A DNA stretch of 39,305 nt from positions 1 through 39,305 of the forward strand of contig JAJJLU010003677.1 of assembly GCA_023807065.1 (NCBI GenBank). Reading direction: 5' to 3'. The DNA is from Isotricha intestinalis. Its lineage: Eukaryota > Ciliophora > Litostomatea > Vestibuliferida > Isotrichidae. Under the pieces are notes generated by a model. The model had not been told where the DNA came from. It saw nothing but the letters and a program-made list of their open reading frames with translations, and did not search any database. Shown here in pieces: positions 18,270 through 27,954 of this stretch. The translations under genes were made by a program, and so were the position numbers. Numbering within the stretch: the stretch's first letter is position 1; each line of letters starts with the position of its first letter.

Positions 18270-20231
18270 TTAATTATTTAGAGCTGATATCATCGGAATT
18301 TTAAAAGAAGGGGTTAAATAACTTTCTTCTCTTTGCTCAAAATTTTGCAAGGATTCATATAGAGAGTTTTTCAGAGAAGGAACTGAAGAATTTCTAAACA
18401 AACTTTTTTTATTTATGTTTAATCCTCGAATAATACTATTTTTGACATATTCACTTTTTCTATTAATTTTCTTATAAAGTTCAAAATTTTTGTTTTTTTC
18501 CTTATTTTTTTTTTTTGAATTGTCTTCTTTATTTTCATTATTACTATTATAATGATTATCAATAGGAATATCAACAGCAGAAATAAAGAAATTACTTTTT
18601 GTTTGTTTAGATTTTGAAACTGAATTATTTTTCTTATGATAAATCATACTATCATTGAAATTTAAAGTAGGTAAATTTGTAAAATTTGATTTATTTATAA
18701 CCCAATTATTTTTTTTTAAATTCAAAACATAATTTTTATCCTTTTTATGAAAAGAAATAATACTTTTAAGAGGTTTTTTATGAATATCAGAAACAATATC
18801 TTCAACTAAATTATTAGAAATTGGAGTGGTTAACAATTTTTTAAAAACATTTCTATAAGTGATTATCATTCTTTCATTTTCATTTAAATTTGATTCAAGA
18901 TCTTTCAAATTATTCTGATATAAAATAAATGATTGAAATAGACTTTCTTTTATTCTTTGTAAAATATCATAATCATCTTTATAATCATTAACATCAAATT
19001 GAAATAAAATAGTATGATCATTATTAACAATTAAGGATGAATCATATAAATCTTCAGAAGCATATAATAATTCAATTCCTGCAAAACTTCCTTTATTTAA
19101 ATTAATGATATTATATTTTTTAACTGTTAATAAATTTAAATTTGAAGGAAAATTCATTTCTTTAGGATAAATAGTAACTTCTTTATTTGAATCAATATAA
19201 ACATTTTTTTTTAAAGTACATTCTCCTTGATAAATTAAATAAAAAAAATGACCTTGAAATCCTTCTTTATAAATAATATCTCCTTTAAAAGGAAATAAAT
19301 AATCTATTTTTCTCATTAATAATTTGAATCGATAATCTTTTTTTAAAAAAGGTAAAACAGAACCAATAAATTCATAATTTGAATGTAAGGATTCTAATAA
19401 TTTTCTACTTAAATATTTTATAAAAATATCTTTTTCTACATAAATACAAAATACTTCTGATATTGCTAAAGCTTTTGATTTAATTTTTATTTTTCTAATT
19501 TCTGAAACAATTTCTCTCATTCCGAAATTTTGAGTTATTTGATTATATATTATTTTTTTTGGAGGTTTAACCTTAACAGTTAATAATTCTTTTTTTATTG
19601 ATTCATCAAGAGAAGAATTCTTTATTTTATATAATAATTTTTTATACATTAATTTTTCTGATTCTTCAGAAAAAACTTCTATAGATGTGACGTTAATTTC
19701 AAAATATTTTTCAAAATATTTTTCTAATTTTAATTCCACAATTTTCCTTATTAAATTTTTTAATAAATTTGGATATTGAGTTTGATAGTATTCAACTGTT
19801 CCACTTAATAAAATATAAAAATTTTTTTCATTATTATATGAAGTGTCAAAAATTACTTTTCCGTTTTTAAACAATTTAAATTTAAAATAAGGAAACAAAG
19901 CATATAAATTTTGATTAGGAAAATTAAAAAATTCACAAATTTTTTTTGAAAGAGGAATTGAAAAAACAAATTTAACTAATGAATATAAAGGAGAATTACT
20001 GCCTTCGTTTGAAAATCTTTTAGAAACTTCTTCATAAACGTCTTTAAGTGAATCATATTTTTGAATTGAAGATTGAGGTATACTTAAATATTTTCTTGAA
20101 TTAAATGATTTTGAATTATTATCTTCTTTAATATATAAAATTAAATTTATTAATTTATCTTTTTCATCTTTTGATAAACAATCTGTGTGTTGACTTATTT
20201 GATATTTAAATTCTGCTAAAAAATTTTGCAT
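18270..20231 (-). CDS. Protein with two cyclic-nucleotide-binding-type domains
   Basis: The 653-aa protein has two CNBD-type beta rolls. The first spans about residues 108-270 (FKNGKVIFD, NFYILLSGTVEYY, then FGMREIV) and contains an insertion of about 75 residues between the front strands and the phosphate-cassette region. The second spans about 298-418 (FPFKGDIIYKEG, HFFYLIYQGECTL, GSFAGIELL). Canonical cassettes read FGE.AL......R.A; here the conserved Arg that contacts the phosphate is not found in either, so cyclic-nucleotide binding is doubtful. The C-terminal 220 residues are low-complexity Lys/Asn/Ser-rich. There is no kinase, channel or membrane segment. Multi-CNBD proteins without other domains are common in ciliates, often tied to cilia, but the role here is unknown. 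Stop is TAA. Confidence 0.75.
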   Translation of the reverse strand: MQNFLAEFKYQISQHTDCLSKDEKDKLINLILYIKEDNNSKSFNSRKYLSIPQSSIQKYDSLKDVYEEVSKRFSNEGSNSPLYSLVKFVFSIPLSKKICEFFNFPNQNLYALFPYFKFKLFKNGKVIFDTSYNNEKNFYILLSGTVEYYQTQYPNLLKNLIRKIVELKLEKYFEKYFEINVTSIEVFSEESEKLMYKKLLYKIKNSSLDESIKKELLTVKVKPPKKIIYNQITQNFGMREIVSEIRKIKIKSKALAISEVFCIYVEKDIFIKYLSRKLLESLHSNYEFIGSVLPFLKKDYRFKLLMRKIDYLFPFKGDIIYKEGFQGHFFYLIYQGECTLKKNVYIDSNKEVTIYPKEMNFPSNLNLLTVKKYNIINLNKGSFAGIELLYASEDLYDSSLIVNNDHTILFQFDVNDYKDDYDILQRIKESLFQSFILYQNNLKDLESNLNENERMIITYRNVFKKLLTTPISNNLVEDIVSDIHKKPLKSIISFHKKDKNYVLNLKKNNWVINKSNFTNLPTLNFNDSMIYHKKNNSVSKSKQTKSNFFISAVDIPIDNHYNSNNENKEDNSKKKNKEKNKNFELYKKINRKSEYVKNSIIRGLNINKKSLFRNSSVPSLKNSLYESLQNFEQREESYLTPSFKIPMISALNN

Positions 20232-20808
20232 TTTTATTCATATTGTTTTTTTCTTAAATTTAATATTCATTTTTTAGGATTTAATAAAATAAATAAATGA
20301 AATTATTTTAAAAGCAATAATATTTTTTCTCTAATTTTTTATTTTTTATAAGAAGTTGAAGTGATAAATTGCTTTCAGAAATAATAAAATTCATTATGAC
20401 AATATTTCATTTTTCTTTTTGAAATTACTTTTCCTTTGGCTCTGAATCAATAATAGAATAATATTGATTATATCCAAAGTCAATAATAGGTGATGGGATA
20501 TATATTTTTTTCAAGAGATTTATTATTTTGGTTATTTGAGGATTTGAGATTTTTGTTTTTTCATATAAATTGTGAATGAAAAATAAATTATACTAATATT
20601 TTATGATTAAAAGATTTTTTATTATCAATTAAACATATATTATTAAAAAATATTAAATAAAAAACAGTAAAGAATAAAAGAATATATTTAAAAATATCAA
20701 ATAATAATAATAATATTTAATAACAATAAACCTCGATATTTTTTTTTAAAAATATTAAAAAAAATTAATCATAAAATAGCAAAAATAATCTATATTTTTT
20801 ACATTTAT
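20232..20808. other. Intergenic between CNBD and kinase genes
   Basis: A+T-rich gap between two minus-strand genes; it should hold the CNBD promoter and the kinase 3' end. No ORF, RNA or repeat was recognised. Confidence 0.45.
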
Positions 20809-22482
20809 TCAATTTTCATATTTCAAAATTAAATCTTTAAATTCCTTATAATATATAGGATTTGGATGTTCTGTGAAAAACTTATTAATATCATCTTCAG
20901 CATCTTTAAAAGGTAAATTATGTTTAAACAAAAACCTATTGAAAGTATCTTTAGTGATATTATTAGTACTTTCATTTCTATTATCAGTTTCAACATTTTC
21001 ACCCTCGTTATCAATAATAGAATGTTTTTTATCTAAATCATAATTAATAGGTCTATCACAGAAAAATCTAAATAAATATGAGATTTTATTTCCATCATCA
21101 ACTAATTTAGGTAATTCATCTATAAAGAAAAAGGATAAAAATACAGTATAAGTTATTTGACCCCAATCTTTATATTTTAAACTTTTTGAAGTTGCTGTTC
21201 TACTCATTTCTCTTCTTGAACTTTCTGAACTTACATCACCTCTTGAAGAACCTTCTCTTTTATATAATTTCTTTGCATTGTTTGTTCTATTACAATCAAT
21301 AAAACTAAATATTTCTCCTGCTTCATCATCAACTAATTTTCTTTTTTTAAATTCTTCAAAAACTTCTCTTGATTTTAAAACTCCAATATAATTAAAATAA
21401 TTATCAACAGCTAAAAACATTTTTCTATAATAATGTCTTTTTTCAAAAGGATTTAATAAAACATACATATATAAAAAAGTTTTTTTTATAATTGAACATT
21501 CAACATACATAGTAATTAATTTTAAAGTATTTTGACTGAAAAATTCTTCGAAGTAATGATTCATATTATCACTATCAAATTCAACATTTAAGTGATTAAA
21601 AACAGGATGTCTAATAGCATTTAAAGCATTAATTCTAGTTTCATAATCTTTATCTAACATTTTTTTTAATAAATCAATTTCATCATCTGTAACATCTTCT
21701 TGTCTTTTTATATTAAAATTTATATCATCTTCTCTTATTTGTCTAAATAATTCTTTTCTATTTTCTGAATCAAAGGGTAATTTACCAAAACAATATAAAT
21801 AAAATATAATTCCAACTGACCAAATATCATTTTTAGGAGTAATTTTTCCACTTAATGCTTCAGGAGAAATATAATGTGGACTTCCTGCTGGGCAATAATT
21901 ATCTTTTTTTTTAAATCTTTCACTTAATCCAAAATCTATTAATTTTAAATCGAATTTACCATTAATTGTTTCATTTGAAGTACAAATAATATTTTCTGGT
22001 TTTATATCTCTGTGTACTATTTCATTTTGATGTAAATAACATAATGCACTTAAAATTTGATATAACATATATTTAAATTGTTCTGGAGTTATTTTTTTCA
22101 TTTTTTTACGTAAAATTTGATGTAAATCGTTTCCACTTAAATATTCCATTAAAACATTAAAATTTTCAGGCATTTCTACAGTAGCAAAATATATTACAAT
22201 ATTTGGATGATCTAATTCAGAAAGAATTTCTATTTCTTTTTTAATTTGTTGAAATTTATTCTTTTTTGTTAATAATTCTTTTGATATTGTTTTAATTGCT
22301 AATTGAACTTTCGTAAAAGTTTTATCTGTAAATAATTTTACTAATCCAAAAGCTCCATGATTTATAATTTTAATGAAATTAAATTTTTTCCTTAAGTCAT
22401 AATGATAAGCGAAAGGTAACATATAATCTGTATTTATTATTGGTTCTATGACTTCAGGATTTCTATTACATATTGAACCCAT
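20809..22482 (-). CDS. CDPK-like Ser/Thr protein kinase with degenerate EF-hand tail
   Basis: The 557-aa protein has a complete kinase domain at about residues 35-300: glycine loop NHGAFGLV (41-48), Lys64 in AIKTI, Glu83, catalytic VHRDIKPEN (156-164), DFG at 183-185, SPE at 206-208 and a DIWSVG motif. It should be active. It begins MGSICNRN, fitting myristoylation at Gly2 and palmitoylation at Cys5, as in many CDPKs. The C-terminal 250 residues have the layout of an EF-hand region (SFIDCNRTNN, then GQITYTVFLSFFF and ITKDTFNRFLF), but no loop has the DxDxDG calcium ligands. Regulation by calcium is therefore unlikely or indirect. CDPK-type kinases occur in alveolates and plants. A basic/Ser-rich insert lies near residues 405-430. 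Stop is TGA. Confidence 0.88.
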   Translation of the reverse strand: MGSICNRNPEVIEPIINTDYMLPFAYHYDLRKKFNFIKIINHGAFGLVKLFTDKTFTKVQLAIKTISKELLTKKNKFQQIKKEIEILSELDHPNIVIYFATVEMPENFNVLMEYLSGNDLHQILRKKMKKITPEQFKYMLYQILSALCYLHQNEIVHRDIKPENIICTSNETINGKFDLKLIDFGLSERFKKKDNYCPAGSPHYISPEALSGKITPKNDIWSVGIIFYLYCFGKLPFDSENRKELFRQIREDDINFNIKRQEDVTDDEIDLLKKMLDKDYETRINALNAIRHPVFNHLNVEFDSDNMNHYFEEFFSQNTLKLITMYVECSIIKKTFLYMYVLLNPFEKRHYYRKMFLAVDNYFNYIGVLKSREVFEEFKKRKLVDDEAGEIFSFIDCNRTNNAKKLYKREGSSRGDVSSESSRREMSRTATSKSLKYKDWGQITYTVFLSFFFIDELPKLVDDGNKISYLFRFFCDRPINYDLDKKHSIIDNEGENVETDNRNESTNNITKDTFNRFLFKHNLPFKDAEDDINKFFTEHPNPIYYKEFKDLILKYEN

Positions 22483-22874
22483 TTTTTTTTTTTTTTTTTT
22501 AATTTTTTATCTTTAGGTTTTAAATTTTATGTTAATTAATTAGAAACAGTTTTTCAGTTACTATTATAATAATCAATTAACATTTTAGGTTTTCTTAAAT
22601 TAGATTTTAGGGTTTTTAATATTTTTTAAATATAATAACAATTATTCGAAGGTCAAATAATGTAATGAAATTTTATAATTTATTTTATTATATAATTTTA
22701 AATTATTCCATTAATAATTAGACAGAAAATAGATAAAAATAAAAAAAATGTAAGAGAAAAAGGGAATAATCCAAAAGAATCTTTAATACATTTTTATTAA
22801 TTAAGTTTCAAAATATATAAGATAGATTATTTTTAAGTTAATATTCCTTAAAAAAAAACAATCATTATAAAAAA
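22483..22874. other. Intergenic, promoter side of the kinase gene
   Basis: It starts with an uninterrupted A/T run next to the kinase ATG (A-rich leader on the minus strand). Nothing else was recognised. Confidence 0.4.
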
Positions 22875-23050
22875 ATGTTTAAGGTAATGAAGATGAAATA
22901 TTTTTTTACTAATAATTTTAGAATAACATTCATAATTTATTATTTCAAATGAATAATATACATAAAGATAATATATTAATATTCTTTATTTAAAAATGAA
23001 AGAAAGATTATTTATTTCTCTTAAAATTTTATATGAAGATTAAATTGAAT
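22875..23050 (+). pseudogene. Possible coding relic with a 38-nt intron
   Basis: An ATG at 22875 gives MFK, then a GT..AG segment of 38 nt (22884-22921). Splicing leads to a 23-codon open stretch (NNIHNLLFQMNNIHKDN) that ends at TAA and continues protein-like past it and a TGA. It is short and could be chance. Confidence 0.25.
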
Positions 23051-23147
23051 GATTAGAATAAAATAAATATAAATAATTATTATAATTAATTAAAAATTAA
23101 ATAATTAACAAAAAAAGAAAAAAAAATAATTTAAATACAAAACAATA

Positions 23148-25383
23148 ATGACAGAAAAAACAAGTAAAGAAGTCCATTATAAATCTCCTACACATTATAA
23201 GCAATTTTCGGATATATTTCAAAATGAAAAAGTAAAAAATTATATAACTTAAAAAAATAAAATAGATTAAATCTAAATTATCAATAAATGAAATAAATTT
23301 TAATAATCAAAATCAATCATTGACAAGTCCCCGTTCCTTAGAAGCGTGTAAAAGATTAGGAATTTTACCTCAAGAATTATATTATCAAAATTTTAACGAA
23401 TATTATAATTCTCATCCAGAATTAATGGTATTATCAAAAGAAATTCAAAAAATAAGATATGATCATGTAGAAAAAATAAGACAAGATTCAATAGAATTAA
23501 TAAAAGAAAAGAGATTAGAAATAATAAAAGAAGAAAAAAAAAATACTAATAAAAATGAAGAAAATGAAAAAATTAAAGATTCATTAGAAAAACAAATGGA
23601 TAATATTATTAAAAAGGAAAGAAATAATTTAGATAAATTAAAAAGAAGACAAAAAAATGAAATTGAATCAGAAATTGAGAATAAAGTAAAAAGTGAAATG
23701 ATTAGAGTTAAAAGTGATATGAAAGATCAATTAATTAAAGAAAGAGATGAAAAAATAAAAGAAGAATTGAAAAAAAAAGCAAAATTTGAAGAAAAAAAAA
23801 GAAAAGAAAAAGAAATTAAAAGACAAAATGAAATGCAGAAAAAAATAGAAGAACAAGAAAAAAAAAATAGAATTAAACATGAAAGTGAAGAAAAAAGATT
23901 AAAAGTTTTACAAGATATTCAAGAAAAAAATCAAAATTTAATGGTTTTAAAAAGAGAAAAAGAAAGAAAAAAAATAGAAGAAAGAAGAAATCAAATGCAA
24001 AAAAAATTAGAAGAACAAGAACTAAAAAATTATGAAAAAAAAATTCAAATGGAAATGAAAGAAAAAGAAAGAAAACATTATCAAGAAAAACAAAGATTAG
24101 AAAGATTAAAATATTCAGAACAAAAAAAACAAGAAATGGAAAAAAGATTAGTTTTAACTAAATTAAATGTTGAACAAAATTTAGAAAAAATAAGATATGA
24201 TATAGAACAAAAATTAAAATTAACCCAAGAAAGATATAATGGTTTAGTTACTGCAAGAGAATTATCTTTTAAAAAACAACAAGAATTAAATAAAAAGAAA
24301 TTTGAACATATTCAAGATATTCTATTAAAAAGTCAAAAAAGTAGAGAAAAAAAAAATAAAAAATATTTTAAACAACAAGAAGAAATTGAAAAAAATGTTT
24401 ATAATGTTGAAAAAGAAAGAAAATTATTAATTAAACAAAGATCAAAAAGTATGAATGATTTATTTTTAAAATTATGTCATTCAAGAGAACAAATATTTAA
24501 GGAATATCAATTAAAAAGTAAAGAAATTATGGAAAAAATAGAGTTAAATGAAAGAAGAATTGAAGAAGAAAATAAAATTAGAAATCATGAATTATTAATA
24601 AAACAAGAAGATTCCTTTTTAAAACAAATGGATAAAAATATTTCAATTAAAAGAATGAATAGAATTAGAGAATATAAAACTCAAAAAAGAACTGAAGAAT
24701 TATTAGAAAAAGAAAAAAAAATAGAAGATTTTAAAAAACAAAAACAAAAATTAATGGAATCTAAAGTTAAAATGAGTGAACAATTAAATAAAGAAAAACA
24801 ATTATTAATAAATAAATTTGAAAAAGCATTAAAAAAAACAAAAAAAATAGATGCTGAATTAGTAAAAGAATTATTTCCTGAAGATCAAAATTTATATAAT
24901 AAAGTTAAATTATTAACAACTACATTATATAATATTAAAAAGGTAGATCAAAGTGAAGATAATATTTTGCTTAAAAATAAAGTTAACAGTAATAAACATA
25001 ATAAAAATTCAACTTTTTCAACTTTTAGAAATTCTGTTAATAATTCAAAAATTTTTAATTCTCCAAAAGTAAGTCCAATTAAAAATAAAAAAGAAAAAGT
25101 TATGATTACAAATAATAATTTAAATGAAAAAGATATTTTAAGAAAAATTGAAGAATATAAGAATGAGCAATATAAAAGTTTTAATCAAGCTATTGAAGAA
25201 GAAAAAAAAAAAGAAAATGAAAGAATCAGAAAATATGAAGAAGAAAATGATTTTGAGAAAAAACAACAATTAGAAAAGGAAATGGCAAACGAAAGAGCTA
25301 AAGGAAATCAAAACATTTTAGATTTTCAAAAAAACATTAATGAAAATATTAAAAACTATGAAGAGGAATTAAGAAAAAAATAA
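23148..25383 (+). CDS. Long coiled-coil protein, SLEAC-motif N-terminus
   Basis: The gene starts at the ATG at 23148. Exon 1 is 23148-23231 (28 codons), a 34-nt intron spans 23232-23265 (GTAAAAA...AATAG), and exon 2 runs to TAA at 25383, giving 733 aa. Reading exon 2 alone would leave only a TTG as start. After an Asn-rich leader comes SPRSLEACKRLGILPQELYY (about residues 48-67), a motif I associate with CCDC177/DUF4659-like proteins and flagellate coiled-coil proteins; this recollection is uncertain. Residues about 95-510 are an almost continuous Lys/Glu/Gln/Arg coiled coil, followed by an Asn/Ser spacer and a final coiled coil at about 640-733. There is no motor or other enzymatic domain. 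A structural role at cilium or cortex is inferred. Confidence 0.85.
23232..23265 (+). other. 34-nt spliceosomal intron
   Basis: GT..AG ends. Removing it joins an ATG-started 28-codon exon to the long coiled-coil frame; unspliced, the first frame stops at TAA within the intron. Confidence 0.8.
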
Positions 25384-26095
25384 AAATTTTAGAGAAAAAA
25401 AATTCACCTTAATATCAATTTATTTAATAATATTATTTTTTTAAAAAAAAATGGAAAAAAATATTAAAATGAAAGATTAAACTTGTAAATATAAATATAA
25501 TAATATTTATTAATTATAATAAATTTGATTTATATTATAAAAATATCACTAATTTTTAAAAAGATAAATTTCCAAAATTCATAAAACAATAATAAAAAGA
25601 AAAAAAATATAAATGAATAAAAAAAGTCTTAAGTACAAAAATATTTTATAATTATCTTTTTAAAGTATTATATAATATATAAATTAATATATTCATAAAT
25701 ATAATTGGAAAATTTGATAGTAATTTGGAAAGATATGAATTTCATATTTGAATATATCAATTTCTATTTATTCTTAAATATATCTTTTAAAGGTTTACTT
25801 TTTATTTACTTATTTAAAAATAAGAAAAATTTAAAAATTACTATCAATATTTGAATAATTGTTTCTATTGTAAAGATTTTTTCTTTTATTTTATTGAGAT
25901 TCTTCTCAACATGAGATTTCATCTTTTATATTCTGTTTTAAAAATTCAGATTAATTCACAAAGAATCAACTTTTTAAAAGTTTATTTAGATCCACAATTT
26001 TTTTAACATAAAACTTCAAAAAGATAAAGTAATAAATGAATATTATAAAAGTAAATAATATTAAATGATAATAAAATTTTATTTTATTTAATTTG
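25384..26095. other. Intergenic between converging genes
   Basis: Gap between the 3' ends of the coiled-coil gene and the GTPase gene. A 12-bp inverted repeat (25715-25726 and 25835-25846) is too short and too far apart to interpret. No gene was seen. Confidence 0.4.
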
Positions 26096-26767
26096 TTAAA
26101 AAATATTACAATGTTTACAACATGAATCTTTTGATTTTTGTACTTCAGATATTTCTAAATTACAATTATTTTTAACATTTATTTGGCTATTTTCTTTATC
26201 TCCTAAATTTGTAACATTTTGATTTTCATTTAATTTAGTTATATAATTTTCTCCAATTTGTTGAAAAAGACTTTCAATTGATTCAAAATCTTTTATTGAA
26301 GTTTCCACTAAAATTTCTGCCCCAATTTCATTTTTCAATTTTTTTCCTTCATTTAAATCAACTTCTTCATTTTCATATAAATCTGTTTTATTAGCACAAA
26401 TGCATTTAATCATTTTGTCAATATCACAATTTTTTTTTATTGAAGGTAACCAAATTTCTTTTAAATCATTATAACTTTTTTTATTTGTAGTATCATATAC
26501 AAAAATTAATATTTCGGCATTTTTAATAAATATAGTATTTATATTTATAAATTTTTCATTTCCTGCTGAATTCCATATTTCTAAAAGTAAATCATATGTT
26601 TGATTATTATGTTTTACTTTAATTTCTTTTTTATATTTATCACTTGAAATTTGAAAATTTTGTTCGGGATCATGAGTATCTTTTATAAATGTTGTTATTA
26701 ATGATGATTTTCCAACACCAGCATTTCCTACAAAAACTACTTTAATTGGATTTTTTTTCATTTTCAT
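26096..26767 (-). CDS. Rab/Ras-type small GTPase with altered G3 box and CaaX end
   Basis: The 223-aa protein has a P-loop GNAGVGKS (14-21), G4 ANKTD (125-129) and G5 ETSIKD (155-160), with a Rab-like fold order. The G3 box, normally WDTAGQE, reads WNSAGNE (65-71): the Mg-coordinating Asp is Asn66 and the catalytic Gln is Asn70. Both changes would be expected to impair GTP hydrolysis or alter Mg binding. The C-terminus is CCKHCNIF: Cys220 with N-I-F forms a CaaX box whose terminal Phe favours geranylgeranylation, and Cys216/217 could be palmitoylated. Membrane trafficking or a signalling switch is likely, but the subfamily is not clear. The N-terminus is short (P-loop begins at residue 14), as in Rab and Ras. 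Stop is TAA. Confidence 0.88.
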   Translation of the reverse strand: MKMKKNPIKVVFVGNAGVGKSSLITTFIKDTHDPEQNFQISSDKYKKEIKVKHNNQTYDLLLEIWNSAGNEKFININTIFIKNAEILIFVYDTTNKKSYNDLKEIWLPSIKKNCDIDKMIKCICANKTDLYENEEVDLNEGKKLKNEIGAEILVETSIKDFESIESLFQQIGENYITKLNENQNVTNLGDKENSQINVKNNCNLEISEVQKSKDSCCKHCNIF

Positions 26768-27954
26768 TTTTTTTTGATTTAAATATTATTTAAATGATTA
26801 ATTTTTTATTTTCAAGAACATTTTTAATAAAGTTTTTTTGAACTAATTTTAGATAATAATTTTAAGTCAAAAACAAATGATAACAATAAATTAATATTCT
26901 TTTGATAATTTAAGTAACAAAAAAATAAGAACCATTATGTGAATTATTCTCTTCCTTTATTTCTAAATAATTTTTTTTCAAAACTCATTTTGATTTATTT
27001 CATTGTTATCCTTACATTAATTTTTAAATCAGATAAAACTTTCATATTCCTATTTCTTTTTTTATTAATAAAACTCTTTTACAATATTTAAATCATATAT
27101 TATGTAGTTTTTGAATCTTTGTGATTAAGGGCAAGTTGTGTATCTTTATTCTCTTTTTAATAAAAGTATTATCTGCTTTTTTCGTAAGAAATGTTATGAT
27201 ATTTTTTCTAGAGTATTAATTAAATATGTTTTAGAATTTCAAATGTTTTAGTCATATAAACATAAAATGTAAATGATTTTTTGTAATGTTACTGAAATAA
27301 AAAATAATGTATTTATGAATTAGAAATTTATAACTTATAAAAAAAAGTTAAATTATTATAAGAGTAAATTTAAATGATAATGATTGTAAATATTTTATTT
27401 TACCACTAATTTTTTTAATTTTTATATATTTATTCACACAAAGTATTACTAATATATTCCATAGAATTAGTTTTTTTATTTAAAACATTGAATTTAAAAC
27501 AATTAAATTTAATTGGATAAAACAATAATAATGATAAGTTACTAGAGTGTATTTATTTTGCAATTATATAATTCTCTTTCAATATATTGTATAATATCAT
27601 TGAATAAAATTTGAAAATCAATTATTTATGGATATATATGTTAAGGATTAGATTTTCTAAAGCAATTTCTTTTTTTTTCTTGAACTAATAATTAAAAGAT
27701 TTTCACATGTATATAACTCATAATTTCACTTATAAGTATTACAATTTATCAACTGGAAATAAAAAATTTTAAGGACAAACAAAATTCCTCAACCTTAAAA
27801 AAATTCATTAAATTCTTTAAATATTATTTACTTATTTTTGTCCTTTGTCTATATATATATAATATTATATTTTTTTTCTTATTGTTCTATTTGATTATTT
27901 TTTTTGGAAAAATAAATAAAAAAATAAAATTTTAATTTTAAATTATTATCAAAA
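26768..27954. other. 1.2-kb intergenic region with relic-like stretch
   Basis: Divergent gap between the GTPase and PAP2-like genes. Around 27060-27200 the minus strand has a 28-codon open stretch of mixed codons (FIKKRIKIHNLPLITKIQ) before a TGA, probably a coding relic. The region also holds dispersed repeat copy B (27317-27364). No RNA gene was seen. Confidence 0.4.
27317..27364. repeat. Dispersed repeat, copy B
   Basis: Same-orientation partner of 13705-13750. Both copies lie in gene-free DNA. Confidence 0.5.

Noticed and set aside
3568..25383. Reading TAA/TAG as Gln throughout, as in many ciliates.
   Set aside because: Long Gln-containing genes (for example the 733-aa coiled-coil protein) use CAA and have no internal TAA or TAG, and gene ends fit standard stops.
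25715..25846. 12-bp inverted repeat with 108 bp between arms.
   Set aside because: Arms are short and A+T-rich; pairs like this are expected by chance here.
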